NCBI GenBank assembly: GCA_018262985.1
Contig: JADFDI010000008.1
Location: 1 to 64,000 of the forward strand
Reading direction: 5' to 3'
Source of the DNA: Spirochaetota bacterium
GTDB lineage: Bacteria; Spirochaetota; Spirochaetia; Treponematales; UBA12059
DNA: 64,000 bases
This document shows, in pieces, positions 35,822 through 44,904 of this stretch. A program made the translations under genes and the position numbers. Position 1 is the stretch's first letter; the number at the start of each line of letters is the position of its first letter. Below the pieces are notes generated by a model. It saw nothing but the letters and a program-made list of their open reading frames with translations, had not been told where the DNA came from and ran no database searches.

Positions 35822-37738
35822 TCAGGGACGCCGGGCGTCGGCTCCGTCCCGGCGCGGGCCCGGGTAGCGGCGATCGCCGTCGGGACGGGGTCCGTTTGAC
35901 CGGCCCTGGTAACCGCCCTGGCGCGGGCCGCCCGGACGGAAGCCGGGACGGCGCGGGCCGTAGCCGGGCCTCGAGTCGCCGCCGCGGGGCGTCGCCGGAC
36001 GGACCGGGGGCATGCCGCCCTGCCTGCGGGCTTCGGCGATGGCGCGCTCGGCGGCCTCGAAGGGCACGGTCGCGAAGCTGAACGCCTCATACACCTCCAC
36101 GGAGTCCACGAGGCGGTCGGGGATGCCGGCGAGCTTCTTGACGAGGTCGGCCACGTCCTTCCGCTGTACGTTGTCGCGCTTGCCGATGCCGATGAAGAGC
36201 CGCGTCTTCGCGGTGGCGTCCACCGAGACGTTGCGGAGCTCCGCGTAGCGGGTTTCGTCGAGCTCGCCCTCGAAGCCAGCGGCCAGGGCGGCGGCCACCG
36301 CCTCGCGGGGGGAGAGCTTGCCGAGCATGTCGTCGGCGAGCGAGAGCCAGCGCGCGTCGATCGACCGCGCCTCCGCTTCCGGAGCGGCGACGCCGTCCGC
36401 CCGACCGGAGGTGGCGTCGACCTCGGGGGAGACGCCGCCGGCCTCGGCCGAGGGCGCGGCGGCTTCGGCCCCGCCCTCGTGGGCGTTCGTGCCGGGGGCG
36501 GCGACCGCGTCCGCGACGGCTTCCTCGGCGGGCTCCTCGTCGACCGCGATGCCCGCGAGGGCCATGATGCGCGTCCGGATGCGCTCGCGCTTGGCGTCGA
36601 GCACGTCGTCCACCGCGGGCACGGAACCCTTGCGGAGGGCCTTGCCGGCGCTGCGCTGGATGAAGAAGAGGCGGCGGTACTCCTCCGGCGTCACGAAGGT
36701 GAGCGCGGTGCCGGCGTTGCCCGCGCGCCCCGTGCGGCCGATGCGGTGGGTGTAGGACTCGGGGTCGTGAGGCAGGCTGAAGTTGACCACGTGGGTGAGC
36801 TTCTCGACGTCGATGCCGCGGGCGGCCACGTCGGTGGCCGAGAGGATGCGCGTGCGCTTCGTGCGGAAGCGGCCGAGAACCCGTTCCCGCTCCGACTGCG
36901 AGAGGTCGCCGTGCAGGGCTTCCGCCTCGTAGCCGCGCTCGGCGAGGTCGCGCGCCAGGTCGTCGGCGTCCACCTTGGTCGAGCAGAAGACGATGCCGTA
37001 GAAGTCCTCCTCCACGTCGATGACGCGGCGCAGGGCCTCGAGCTTGTCGCGCTCGTGCACCTCGAGCCAGATCTGGTCGGTCAGCGTGGTCTCGAGCGGG
37101 CCGGACTGGTCCTCGATGGTCTCGTACTGGCCGAGGTGGCGCGAGGCGATGCGGAGGATCTCGCGCGGCATGGTCGCGGAGAAGAGGAGCACGCGGCGCT
37201 CGGGGTTCGACTTCTCGAGCACCTTCTCGATGTCCTCGACGAAGCCCATGTCCAGCATCTCGTCGGCCTCGTCGAGCACGAGGTGGGTCAGCGCGGACAG
37301 GTCGAGGGTACCGCGGTCCATGTGGTCGATGACGCGCCCCGGGGTGCCGACGACGATGTCGACGCCTCGCTCGAGGCGGCGGATCTGCTCCCCGTAGGAG
37401 GCGCCGCCGTAGACCGGCGCGATGACCGGCCGGCCGACGCCTCGGTAGGTCGAGATCTCGCCGCAGACCTGCAGCGCGAGCTCGCGGGTCGGCACGAGGA
37501 CGAGGGCCCTGGGCTTGTTGTCGACAGGGGCGTCGCGGAGCAGCTGGATGAGCGGGAGGCCGAAGGCCGCCGTCTTGCCGGTGCCGGTGCGGGCCCGGGC
37601 GACGATGTGGGCGCCGGGCGATAGCAGCCGGGGCACCGCCATCGCCTGGATGGGGGTGGGTTCCTCGAAGCCCTTCTTCTCGAGGGCCGCGAGAATTCCG
37701 GCGTCGAGGCCGAGGGCCGCGAAACCATTGCTTTCCAT
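35822..37738 (-). CDS. deaD: DEAD-box ATP-dependent RNA helicase (DeaD/CsdA type)
   Basis: The 638-residue helicase has a Q-motif (FEEPTPIQAMAVP), motif I ARTGTGKT, Ia PTRELALQ, II VLDEADEML, III FSATMP, V ATDVAARGIDV and VI HRIGRTGRAG. An Ala/Glu-rich insert (about 445-500) is followed by a DbpA-type RNA-binding domain (about 510-580; RLFIGIGKRDNVQRKDVADLV) and an Arg/Gly/Pro-rich tail. It remodels structured RNA in ribosome assembly or cold adaptation. The ATG at 37738 follows GGAAGGACACTCCA; an upstream 96-codon extension is rejected. Confidence 0.94.
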   Translation of the reverse strand: MESNGFAALGLDAGILAALEKKGFEEPTPIQAMAVPRLLSPGAHIVARARTGTGKTAAFGLPLIQLLRDAPVDNKPRALVLVPTRELALQVCGEISTYRGVGRPVIAPVYGGASYGEQIRRLERGVDIVVGTPGRVIDHMDRGTLDLSALTHLVLDEADEMLDMGFVEDIEKVLEKSNPERRVLLFSATMPREILRIASRHLGQYETIEDQSGPLETTLTDQIWLEVHERDKLEALRRVIDVEEDFYGIVFCSTKVDADDLARDLAERGYEAEALHGDLSQSERERVLGRFRTKRTRILSATDVAARGIDVEKLTHVVNFSLPHDPESYTHRIGRTGRAGNAGTALTFVTPEEYRRLFFIQRSAGKALRKGSVPAVDDVLDAKRERIRTRIMALAGIAVDEEPAEEAVADAVAAPGTNAHEGGAEAAAPSAEAGGVSPEVDATSGRADGVAAPEAEARSIDARWLSLADDMLGKLSPREAVAAALAAGFEGELDETRYAELRNVSVDATAKTRLFIGIGKRDNVQRKDVADLVKKLAGIPDRLVDSVEVYEAFSFATVPFEAAERAIAEARRQGGMPPVRPATPRGGDSRPGYGPRRPGFRPGGPRQGGYQGRSNGPRPDGDRRYPGPRRDGADARRP

Positions 37739-37886
37739 TGGAGTGTCCTTCCGGCGCCGTGATGGCGCGTCGGGACCGCGGGCACGCGGGAAGAACCATC
37801 GGGTTCCCCGCCAGGAGCGGATCGAAACGCCGCGGGAGCGCCGCGCGTGGATGAATCGGAATCTCCACTCTATCAAAATCCTTACA

Positions 37887-37892
37887 TCTATA
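37887..37892 (-). promoter_or_regulatory. Possible extended -10 for the DEAD-box gene
   Basis: TGG-TATAGA on the minus strand (TATAGA 37892-37887) lies in an AT-rich island. It would give a leader of about 140 nt, reminiscent of the long leaders of cold-shock helicase genes. The -35 is not clear. Confidence 0.4.
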
Positions 37893-37916
37893 CCAGTCCC
37901 CTGCGCCCGGCCGCGC

Positions 37917-37945
37917 TTGCGATCCCATCGCGTCGGGGCTATCCT
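37917..37945 (+). promoter_or_regulatory. Promoter placing the transcript start at the ltaE ATG
   Basis: TTGCGA (37917-37922), 17 bp, TATCCT (37940-37945), 7 nt, then ATG at 37953. Leaderless transcript predicted. Confidence 0.55.
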
Positions 37946-37952
37946 CGGACCC

Positions 37953-38999
37953 ATGAAGTTCGAACGCGACAACCCGCCCCGCTGGTTCGCCAGCGACAAC
38001 AACGCCTCCGTCCACCCCGCCGTCATGGCCGCCCTCGAACGAGCGAACCGGGGCCACGCGGTCGGCTACGGCGACGATCCCTGGACCGCCCGCGCGGAAA
38101 GCCTCTTCAAGGCGACCTTCGGCCGTGACTCGGAGAGCTTCCTGGTCTGGAACGGCACCGGCGCGAACGTCATGGCCCTGGCAGCGGTGCTCCGGCCCTG
38201 GGAGGCCGTGGCCTGCGCGGAGACCGCCCACATCAACGTCGACGAGACCGGCGCGCCCGAGCGCATCGTCGGGGCGAAGTTGCTCGCCATACCGACCCCG
38301 GACGGCAAGCTCACGCCGGAACTGCTCGCGGAGCGACTCGCCCCCTTCGGCGAGATCCACCACAGCCTGCCGCGCATGGTGTCGATCAGCCAGCCGACGG
38401 AGCTCGGCACGGTCTATGCTCCCGACGAGCTGGAGGCGCTCGGCGCCTTCTGCCGATCGCGCCGGCTCGTGCTCCACGTCGACGGCGCCCGCCTCTCCAA
38501 CGCCGCGGCAGCCCTCGACGCGACCCTGCTCGAGGCCGCGGGCCCCGCCGACCTCCTCTCCTTCGGCGGCACCAAGAACGGCCTCATGTACGGCGAGGCC
38601 CTGGTCTTCCTCGACCCTTCCCTCGCCGCGGGCGCCGGCCACCTCCGGAAGAACGTGCTCCAGCTCGCCTCGAAGCTGCGCTACATCTCCGCCCAGTACG
38701 CCGCCTACCTCGGCGAGGGGCTCTGGAAGGAAAACGCGGTCCGCGCCAACGCCGCCGCGCGGCGCCTCGCCCAGGCGGTCAAGGCGAGCGCCGGCGTCGA
38801 GCCGGCCTTTCCCGTGGACGTCAACGCCGTCTTCGCGCGCATTCCGCCGGACAGCCTCGCTCCGCTTTCCCGCGAGTGGTTCTTCTACCCCTGGGACGAG
38901 AAGGCGGGCCTCGCGCGCTGGATGTGCTCGTGGGACACGGAGGACGAGGAGATCGCGGCCTTCGCCGCGGACCTCGCTCGGCATATGCCGGGAGCCTGA
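37953..38999 (+). CDS. ltaE: Low-specificity L-threonine aldolase
   Basis: The 348-residue fold-type I PLP enzyme is of the threonine-aldolase/beta-eliminating-lyase family. It shows RWFASDNNASVHPAVMAAL, VWNGTGANVMAL, HVDGARLSNAAAAL and the cofactor lysine K208 in SFGGTKNGLMYGEA. It splits L-threonine or L-allo-threonine to glycine and acetaldehyde. It is a single-gene unit divergent from deaD, with no ribosome site and a start codon right behind the promoter. Confidence 0.9.
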   Translation: MKFERDNPPRWFASDNNASVHPAVMAALERANRGHAVGYGDDPWTARAESLFKATFGRDSESFLVWNGTGANVMALAAVLRPWEAVACAETAHINVDETGAPERIVGAKLLAIPTPDGKLTPELLAERLAPFGEIHHSLPRMVSISQPTELGTVYAPDELEALGAFCRSRRLVLHVDGARLSNAAAALDATLLEAAGPADLLSFGGTKNGLMYGEALVFLDPSLAAGAGHLRKNVLQLASKLRYISAQYAAYLGEGLWKENAVRANAAARRLAQAVKASAGVEPAFPVDVNAVFARIPPDSLAPLSREWFFYPWDEKAGLARWMCSWDTEDEEIAAFAADLARHMPGA

Positions 39000-39014
39000 G
39001 GGGGAAGCGGCCGT

Positions 39015-39042
39015 TTGACTCGCCGCGCCGCCCCCCTATACT
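39015..39042 (+). promoter_or_regulatory. Sigma-70 promoter of the chemoreceptor gene
   Basis: TTGACT (39015-39020), 16 bp, TATACT (39037-39042). The predicted start is near 39049, with a leader of about 95 nt ending in GGAGGG before the ATG. Confidence 0.7.
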
Positions 39043-39143
39043 TGACCTCGGGAACGGTTTTTTTCGAGCGCGACCCTCGGACTCGGGCCGCGAGCTTCCC
39101 GACGCTTCCAGCGGCCGCCCCCGAGGGGCGGCACGGAGGGACG

Positions 39144-41276
39144 ATGCGCGGACTTTCGATGATGGCCCGGCTCGTGCTCCTTTCGGGCCTGTTGATCCTC
39201 GTGCTGCTCGGGACGATCTCGATGCTGATCTTCACGACCTTCCGCGCGGATCTGGAAGAGAACCTCGAGAGGCTCTCGTCCGCCACGGCGGGGCTCCTCC
39301 ACGAGGAGCTGCGTTCCTGGATCGAGCCGAAAAGACAGTCCGTCCGCTCGCAGGCGGCCGCCCTGTCGGTGGTCGCCGCGGACGCCCTCGCGGTCAAGGC
39401 GACCGTCTCCGCCATCCTGTCCGAGGATCCGGACCTGATGGAAGTCTACTTCGGCGGAACCGTCCCGTACGCCTCGGGCGGCATGATGATACTCGCCACC
39501 GGCACGCAACTCCCGGCCACCTACGACCAGACCCAGCGCGACTGGTACAAGGCGGCCGCCGCGAGCGGCAAGGTCGAGTTCATCGACCCGTACGTCGACG
39601 CCGGCACCGGCAAGATCGTCGTGAGCCTCGCCTACCGCGTCGGTTCCGCCGGCGCCTCGCCCGGCGTCGCGGGCGTCGACATCGAGGCGGCGCGGGTCGG
39701 CGAGCTCGTCGCCGCCAAGAAAGTGTCCGAGAACGGCAAGTCCATCCTGACGAACCGGGACGGCCTCTACCTGGTCGAGAAGGATCCCGCGAAGATCCTC
39801 AAGGCGTCGCCCTTCGGCATCGAGCTTCCCGCGGAGCTCCAAGCGCCGGTCGTCGGAGGGAAGCTGCCCTTCATGATCGACCGGAAAGCCGGACTCTACC
39901 TCGCTTCGCGCGCGGTACCCGAGTTCGACGCTGTCCTCGTGACGTACGGGCCGCTTTCCGACATTTACGGCGCCCTCGGGGACTTCATCGCGACCCTCGC
40001 CCTCATCTCCGCCGCCGGATTCGCGCTCGCCATGGTCGCGCTCGCCTTCCTGGCGAGGAGCTTCTCGAAGCCCGTGGTGGAGCTCTCCCGCCTCGCCACC
40101 CGGCTCTCCGACGGCGACCTTTCGGCGCGCGTCGGGGCGCGGCTCTCGGGGCGCGGGGACGAGCTCGGAACCCTGTCCTCGGGTTTCGCCGCGATGATCG
40201 ACAAGGTGTCCGGCGTGGTCCGCGAGGTGCAGGACTCGGCCGGGGTGCTGCTGGCGCAGGCGAACGACCTCTCGGACGCCGCCATGCAGCTCTCGCAAGG
40301 CGCCACCGAGCAGGCCGCCAGCACCGAGGAGGTGTCGGCAAGCCTGGAGCAGATGTCGGGCAACATCCGCAACAACGCCGGAAACGCCCGCGAGACCGAG
40401 AAGATCTCGCGCAAGGCCGCCGACGACATGGACTCGGGTTCCGCGACCGTCCTCGAGATGGTCGGCGTCATGAAGGACATCAGCCAGAAGATCCTCATCA
40501 TCGAGGAGATAGCGCGGCAGACCAACCTGTTGGCGCTCAACGCTGCCATCGAGGCCGCGCGGGCGGGAGAGGCGGGAAAGGGCTTCGCCGTGGTCGCCAG
40601 CGAGGTGCGCAAGCTCGCGGAGCGCTCGCAGAAGGCGGCCACCGAGATCGGCGAGCTTTCTGTCCGCTCCGTCGACGTGGCCGAGAAGGCGGCCAGGACC
40701 TTCGACGAGATCGTTCCCGACATCCGGCGCACCAGCCAGCTGGTCGAGGAGATCAGCGCGGCCAGCGCCGAGCAGGACACGGGGGCCGAACAGATCAGCA
40801 AGGCCCTCATGCAGCTGGACAAGGTCGTGCAGGCGAACGCGGCGTCGAGCGAGCAGATGGCGGCCATGACCGGAGAGATGGCGAGGCTCGCGGACGCCCT
40901 GAAGCGGCGGGCGGCCTTCTTCTCGCTCGCGGGCAAGGAGGCCTCCCTGCCACCCCCCGCGAATCCGGCCCGGGCTGCCGGGGGAAGCGGCGCGCCGCCG
41001 CGCGGGCGGCTCCGCGAGGGAGCCGCGCCCAATCCGGGAAGCGCTCCTCGTCCGAACGTCCGAAGGCTGAGTCCGGATGCCGACGCCCGGACCGGTTCGC
41101 CCGCGCGTCCCGCGCCGGCCGGCGTCGCGCCGGGACCTGAAAACGCGCCGCGCCCGGGCGCCGCGAAGCCGGAGAAGGCGTCGCCGGCCCCCGCCGAGGC
41201 CGCGAAGCGGCGGATCGCCGAGCGCGGCATCGCCATCAAGCGCGACGAGCTCGATTCGGAGTTCGAGGAGTTCTAG
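39144..41276 (+). CDS. Methyl-accepting chemotaxis protein, dCache_1 amino-acid-sensor type
   Basis: The 710-residue chemoreceptor has TM1 at about 8-30, a periplasmic dCache domain at about 33-275, TM2 at about 281-303, HAMP at about 304-360 and a signalling domain at about 370-610. The signalling tip is [25 protein letters not shown]. The ligand pocket shows Y127, R132, W134, Y135 and D179, the spacing of the conserved amino-acid-binding motif of PctA-like sensors. A Pro/Ala-rich linker of about 90 residues leads to a C-terminal EFEEF, which fits the relaxed CheR-docking pentapeptide. The start ATG at 39144 follows GGAGGG; 43 upstream codons are rejected. Confidence 0.92.
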   Translation: MRGLSMMARLVLLSGLLILVLLGTISMLIFTTFRADLEENLERLSSATAGLLHEELRSWIEPKRQSVRSQAAALSVVAADALAVKATVSAILSEDPDLMEVYFGGTVPYASGGMMILATGTQLPATYDQTQRDWYKAAAASGKVEFIDPYVDAGTGKIVVSLAYRVGSAGASPGVAGVDIEAARVGELVAAKKVSENGKSILTNRDGLYLVEKDPAKILKASPFGIELPAELQAPVVGGKLPFMIDRKAGLYLASRAVPEFDAVLVTYGPLSDIYGALGDFIATLALISAAGFALAMVALAFLARSFSKPVVELSRLATRLSDGDLSARVGARLSGRGDELGTLSSGFAAMIDKVSGVVREVQDSAGVLLAQANDLSDAAMQLSQGATEQAASTEEVSASLEQMSGNIRNNAGNARETEKISRKAADDMDSGSATVLEMVGVMKDISQKILIIEEIARQTNLLALNAAIEAARAGEAGKGFAVVASEVRKLAERSQKAATEIGELSVRSVDVAEKAARTFDEIVPDIRRTSQLVEEISAASAEQDTGAEQISKALMQLDKVVQANAASSEQMAAMTGEMARLADALKRRAAFFSLAGKEASLPPPANPARAAGGSGAPPRGRLREGAAPNPGSAPRPNVRRLSPDADARTGSPARPAPAGVAPGPENAPRPGAAKPEKASPAPAEAAKRRIAERGIAIKRDELDSEFEEF

Positions 41277-41336
41277 CGCGGCGGCGTTCTCCGCGCTCGC
41301 GGAAGGGGCCGGCGCCTTCGGACGTCGGCCTTTTCC

Positions 41337-41365
41337 TTGACAGCCCCGGACTCCCGGGCTAGCAT
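41337..41365 (+). promoter_or_regulatory. Promoter of the tungstate/molybdenum-cofactor operon
   Basis: Consensus TTGACA (41337-41342), 17 bp, TAGCAT (41360-41365). The predicted start is near 41372, exactly where the riboswitch-like leader begins. Confidence 0.7.
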
Positions 41366-41372
41366 GCCTCCG

Positions 41373-41541
41373 CGCCTCCCCGGACGGGAGGCGCGAGACA
41401 ATGCCTCCGAACCGCCATGACCTCACCGCGAAGAGCGCTGGTCGGGCGGTCGGCGCCGGAGAACCCGCCCCGAGCGGATCGCCGGCCGAGGGCCCGGGAC
41501 AGGGAAACCGCCGGAGCCTCCCGTATTCGGAAAGGAGCGAC
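41373..41541 (+). ncRNA. Moco/Tuco-type riboswitch in the leader of the tup-moe-moa operon
   Basis: The 170-nt leader contains GACAATGC (41397-41404), AGGGAAACC (41501-41509) and GCCTCCCGTATTCGGAAAGG (41516-41535). From memory these match the conserved core of the Moco RNA motif upstream of E. coli moaA, whose 3' end reads GCCTCCCGTAT-CTGGAAAGG. The AAAGGAG Shine-Dalgarno (41531-41537) lies inside the 3' strand of the closing stem. CGCCTCC at 41373-41379 can pair either with GGAGCG at 41534-41539 or with the nearby GGGAGGCG (41386-41393), a plausible switch. Cofactor binding would be expected to hide the ribosome site. The genes behind it are the known targets of this class. Confidence 0.75.
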
Positions 41542-41542
41542 C

Positions 41543-42409
41543 ATGCACACCTCGTCGAGGCGCCTTCGCGCCGCCCTCGCCGTATTCTGCCTCGTCGCCG
41601 CGACCGCCCCCCTCGCTGCCCTCGGCGCCAAGGAAGCTCCGGCCGTGGGCGCGCCGACGCCCGCGAATCCCCGGATCCGCCTGGCCACCACCACCAGCAC
41701 CGAGAACTCCGGGCTCCTCGCCTACCTCCTGCCTTTCTTCGAGGCGAAAACCGGCTATCGCGTCGAGGTCGTGGCCGTCGGCACGGGCGCCGCCCTCAAG
41801 CTGGGCGAGAACGGAGACGCCGACACGGTCCTGGTCCACGCCCGCGCCCTCGAGGACGCCTTCGTGGCCGCCGGCTTCGGCGTCGACCGTCGCGACGTCA
41901 TGTACAACGACTTCATCATCGTCGGCCCGAAAGCCGACCCGGCCGGCCTTTCGGGCGCTAAGGACGCGATCGAAGCCTTCGGCCGCCTTTCGGGCGGCGC
42001 GGCCGCCTTCGTCTCGCGCGGGGACAGCTCGGGCACCCACGTCATGGAACTGAGCCTCTGGAAGAAAGCCGGCATCGCTCCCTCGGGCGCATGGTACAAG
42101 GAAGCCGGCCAGGGGATGGAACCCGTCATCCTGATGGCGGAGGCCCTGCAGGGCTATGCGCTCGCGGACCGCGCCACCTGGCTCGCGGTCAAGGACAAGA
42201 CCGCGCTCGCCGTCGACTTCGAAGGCGACCCCGTCCTTTTCAACCCCTACGGCGTCATCGCGGTCAATCCCGAACGCTGGCCGCGGGCCAACATCGAAGG
42301 CGCGACGGCTTTCGCCGAGTTCCTGACCTCGAAGGAAGGGCGCGCGCTCATCGCCTCGTTCAAGCTCGGCGGCGAACAGCTCTTCTTCCCGAGCCCGGCG
42401 GCGAAGTGA
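41543..42409 (+). CDS. tupA: Tungstate-type ABC transporter substrate-binding protein
   Basis: The 288-residue exported binding protein has a hydrophobic leader (RLRAALAVFCLVAATAPLAAL) and the TupA/VupA signature IRLATTTSTENSGLLAYLLPFF. It also shows VEVVAVGTGAALKLGENGDADTVLVHA (quoted in part), DFIIVGPKADPAG and SRGDSSGTH. The family binds tungstate, and some members molybdate or vanadate, with very high affinity. The ATG at 41543 follows the riboswitch AAAGGAG. It overlaps tupB by 4 bp. Confidence 0.88.
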   Translation: MHTSSRRLRAALAVFCLVAATAPLAALGAKEAPAVGAPTPANPRIRLATTTSTENSGLLAYLLPFFEAKTGYRVEVVAVGTGAALKLGENGDADTVLVHARALEDAFVAAGFGVDRRDVMYNDFIIVGPKADPAGLSGAKDAIEAFGRLSGGAAAFVSRGDSSGTHVMELSLWKKAGIAPSGAWYKEAGQGMEPVILMAEALQGYALADRATWLAVKDKTALAVDFEGDPVLFNPYGVIAVNPERWPRANIEGATAFAEFLTSKEGRALIASFKLGGEQLFFPSPAAK

Positions 42410-43086
42410 GCCCGTTCCTCGGAGCCTTCGACCTGATCTTCGGCGGCGACGCCGAAACCTGGTCGATCGCCCTCACGACCCTGCGCTTCTCGGCGTGGTC
42501 GACCCTTTTCGCCGCCCTGCCGGGCACGGCCTTAGGCTTCGCCCTCGCGCTCGGGCGCTTCCCCTTCAGGCGGGCCCTGGTCTCGGTCGTCGGCGCGCTG
42601 ACCGCCCTTCCGACCGTCGTCATCGGGCTCGCCGTCTACTCGCTCATCTCGCGCTCGGGCCCGCTCGGGGACCTGGGCTGGCTCTTCGAGCCCGAGGGCG
42701 TCATCCTCGGCCAAGCGGTCCTCGCGCTGCCCGTGGTGGTCTACGCCGCCTACTCGGGACTCTCCAAGCTGGACCCGCGCTTCGGCGAAACCCTGACCAC
42801 GCTCGGCGCGGGACCATGGCGACGCCTCGCCGCCACCGCCTTCGAGTCGCGTCTCGCGCTCGCGAGCGCGGCGGTCGGCGCCTTCGGCCGCGTCACGGGC
42901 GAGGTGGGCGTCTCCATGATGCTCGGCGGGAACATCCGCTTCCACACGCGCACCATGACCACGGCCATCGCCCTCGACGCATCCAAGGGCGATTTCGAGC
43001 GCGCCCTGTCCCTCGGCATGCTCCTCCTGGCCGTCGCGCTCGCGGTGAACGCGGCCGTCCACGCGCTGGTGCGCCGCGATGCTTGA
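42406..43086 (+). CDS. tupB: Tungstate-type ABC transporter permease
   Basis: The 226-residue permease has five or so membrane helices (TTLRFSAWSTLFAALPGTALGFAL, VVGALTALPTVVIGLAVYSLI, MLLLAVALAVNAAVHAL). The EAA-type coupling loop reads TLTTLGAGPWRRLAATAFES, followed by GRVTGEVGVSMMLGGN. It pairs with TupA and the ATPase. The GTG start overlaps the tupA stop (GTGA), and the 3' end overlaps tupC by 8 bp. Confidence 0.88.
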   Translation: MSPFLGAFDLIFGGDAETWSIALTTLRFSAWSTLFAALPGTALGFALALGRFPFRRALVSVVGALTALPTVVIGLAVYSLISRSGPLGDLGWLFEPEGVILGQAVLALPVVVYAAYSGLSKLDPRFGETLTTLGAGPWRRLAATAFESRLALASAAVGAFGRVTGEVGVSMMLGGNIRFHTRTMTTAIALDASKGDFERALSLGMLLLAVALAVNAAVHALVRRDA

Positions 43087-43735
43087 ACCGCTCGTTGATG
43101 CCCGCGGGCTCGAGATCCGCTACGGCGAACGGGTGGCGCTCGCCCTGGATCGCTTCGAAGTCCGGCGCGGCGAGCTCGTGGCCCTGCTCGGGGCCAACGG
43201 CTCCGGGAAGACCACCCTGCTCAAGGCCTTGGGCGGCCTCGTCCCGCTCGCGCGCGGCTCCGTCGAGTTCGACGGCCACCCGCTCTCGGAGGACGCGCCG
43301 CGCCGCGCCCGCCGCGTCTACGTCCACCAGGCGCCCTACCTGCTCGCCGGCTCGGTGTTCCGCAACGTGGCCTTCGGGCTCCGCGCGAGCGCGCGCGATG
43401 GCGGGCGACCCGCCCGCGAGGAGCTGCGAGCGCGGGTCGCGGACGCGCTCAGGGCGGTCGGGCTCGCGGGCTTCGAGCGCCGCGCCGCCCGCGAGCTCTC
43501 GGGCGGCGAATCGCAGCGGGTGGCCCTCGCCCGCGCCCTCGTCCTCGAGCCTGAGCTGCTCCTCCTCGACGAACCGACCGCCGCCGCCGACGCGGCCAGC
43601 CGTCCCCTCGTCCTCGACGCGGTCCGCGCCTCCCGCGCCCGCTCGACCCTCGCCGTCGTCTTCTCGACCCATGACGAGCCGCTCGCGCGCGAGCTCGCCG
43701 ATCGCGTAGTCCGCCTTCCGGAGGCCGCCAAGTGA
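43079..43735 (+). CDS. tupC: Tungstate-type ABC transporter ATP-binding protein
   Basis: The 218-residue ATPase has Walker A LLGANGSGKTTLLKAL, Q-loop YVHQAPYLL, signature LSGGESQRVALARAL, Walker B LLLLDEPTAA and a switch His in VFSTHDEPLA. It is shorter than many because it lacks a regulatory C-terminal domain. It completes a TupABC importer. It is coupled to moeA by a GTGA overlap. Confidence 0.88.
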   Translation: MLEPLVDARGLEIRYGERVALALDRFEVRRGELVALLGANGSGKTTLLKALGGLVPLARGSVEFDGHPLSEDAPRRARRVYVHQAPYLLAGSVFRNVAFGLRASARDGGRPAREELRARVADALRAVGLAGFERRAARELSGGESQRVALARALVLEPELLLLDEPTAAADAASRPLVLDAVRASRARSTLAVVFSTHDEPLARELADRVVRLPEAAK

Positions 43736-44904
43736 TACATCCCGACGCCGCGCTCGCCCTGATCGAAGCCCTCGAACCCGCCGTCGCGACCGAAACCGCG
43801 CCGCTCCCCGAAGCCCTGGGCCGCGTCCTGGCCCGCTCGCTCGAAAGCCCTGTCGACCAGCCGCCTTTCGACAAGTCCGCCATGGACGGCTTCGCCCACG
43901 GCCTTCCGCCGGGCGCGAGCGGCGAATTCCGCGTCGTCGCCACCATCGCGGCCGGCGGCCTTCATTCGCGCCCCCTCGGCGACGGCGAATGCGCCCGCAT
44001 CATGACCGGGGCGCCCCTGCCCCCCGGCGCGGTCTCGGTCCAGCGGGTCGAGTGGACTGAAGAGAGCGGTCCCGGCCTCGTGCGCTTCGCCAAGCCCGAG
44101 AAGGTCGACAACGTCATCCGCCGGGGAGAGAACGTACGCTCGGGCGACGTGATAATGGCGCCGCGCCGGCTCCGGGCCCAGGACCTCGGCATATTGGCCG
44201 CCGCCGGCTACGCGGAACTGCCCGTCGCCCGGAGGCCGGTCGTGGGCGTCATCTCCACCGGCGACGAGCTCCGCTCCGCGGGGGAAGCCCTCGCGCCCGG
44301 CGCCATCTACGACTCCAACGGCCCGCAGCTCGTCGCGATGGCGCTCGCCGCGGGCGCCCGCGCCTCCTTCCACGGCAGGCATCCCGACAGCGAGTCCGCC
44401 CTGGAACGCGCCGCCGCCAATGCCCTCGAGGAATGCGACCTGCTCGTACTCTCCGGCGGCGTCTCGATGGGCGACTACGATTACGTCCCCGCCGTCCTGG
44501 CGAGGCTCGGCGTCGAGCGCATCTTCCACGGCGTCCTCATGAAGCCGGGCAAGCCCACCTGGTTCGGCCGCAAAGGCGCGCGCTTCGTGCTCGGCATGCC
44601 GGGGAACCCCGTCTCCACCTTCGTCAATTTCGAATTCTTCGGGAAGCCCCTTCTCGCGCGGCTCCAGGGCGTCCGGTACGAGCCGCCGGTCCTGACGCTC
44701 CGCCTCGCCGGAGACCTTTCGCGGAAGAACGCCGACCGGGTCGAGTGGTTCCCCGCGCGGCGCGAGGGCTCCGGGGTCCGCGTCCTGCCCTACTCCGGCT
44801 CGTCGATGCTGCAGGCGCTCGAAAACGCCGACTGCATGGTCCGCCTCGAGATCGACGAAAAATTCCGCGAAGCGGGAAGCGAGATCGATGCGCGACTCCT
44901 TTGA
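43732..44904 (+). CDS. moeA: Molybdopterin molybdenumtransferase MoeA
   Basis: The 390-residue protein inserts molybdate or tungstate into adenylylated molybdopterin. It shows PVDQPPFDKSAMDGFA, GECARIMTGAPLPPGA, VVGVISTGDELRSAGE, IYDSNGPQL, LSGGVSMGDYDYVP and KPGKPTWFG...LPGNPVSTFVNF-type segments. Start is the GTG at 43732 overlapping the tupC stop. It overlaps moaA by 17 bp. Located directly after the metal importer, it may select the oxyanion delivered by that importer. Confidence 0.93.
   Translation: MIHPDAALALIEALEPAVATETAPLPEALGRVLARSLESPVDQPPFDKSAMDGFAHGLPPGASGEFRVVATIAAGGLHSRPLGDGECARIMTGAPLPPGAVSVQRVEWTEESGPGLVRFAKPEKVDNVIRRGENVRSGDVIMAPRRLRAQDLGILAAAGYAELPVARRPVVGVISTGDELRSAGEALAPGAIYDSNGPQLVAMALAAGARASFHGRHPDSESALERAAANALEECDLLVLSGGVSMGDYDYVPAVLARLGVERIFHGVLMKPGKPTWFGRKGARFVLGMPGNPVSTFVNFEFFGKPLLARLQGVRYEPPVLTLRLAGDLSRKNADRVEWFPARREGSGVRVLPYSGSSMLQALENADCMVRLEIDEKFREAGSEIDARLL

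Noticed and set aside
36087-38984. 965-residue minus-strand ORF spanning deaD and ltaE
   Set aside because: It is out of frame with the helicase and antisense to the aldolase. Part of it is an Arg/Ala/Pro-rich frame-shifted copy of the helicase reading.
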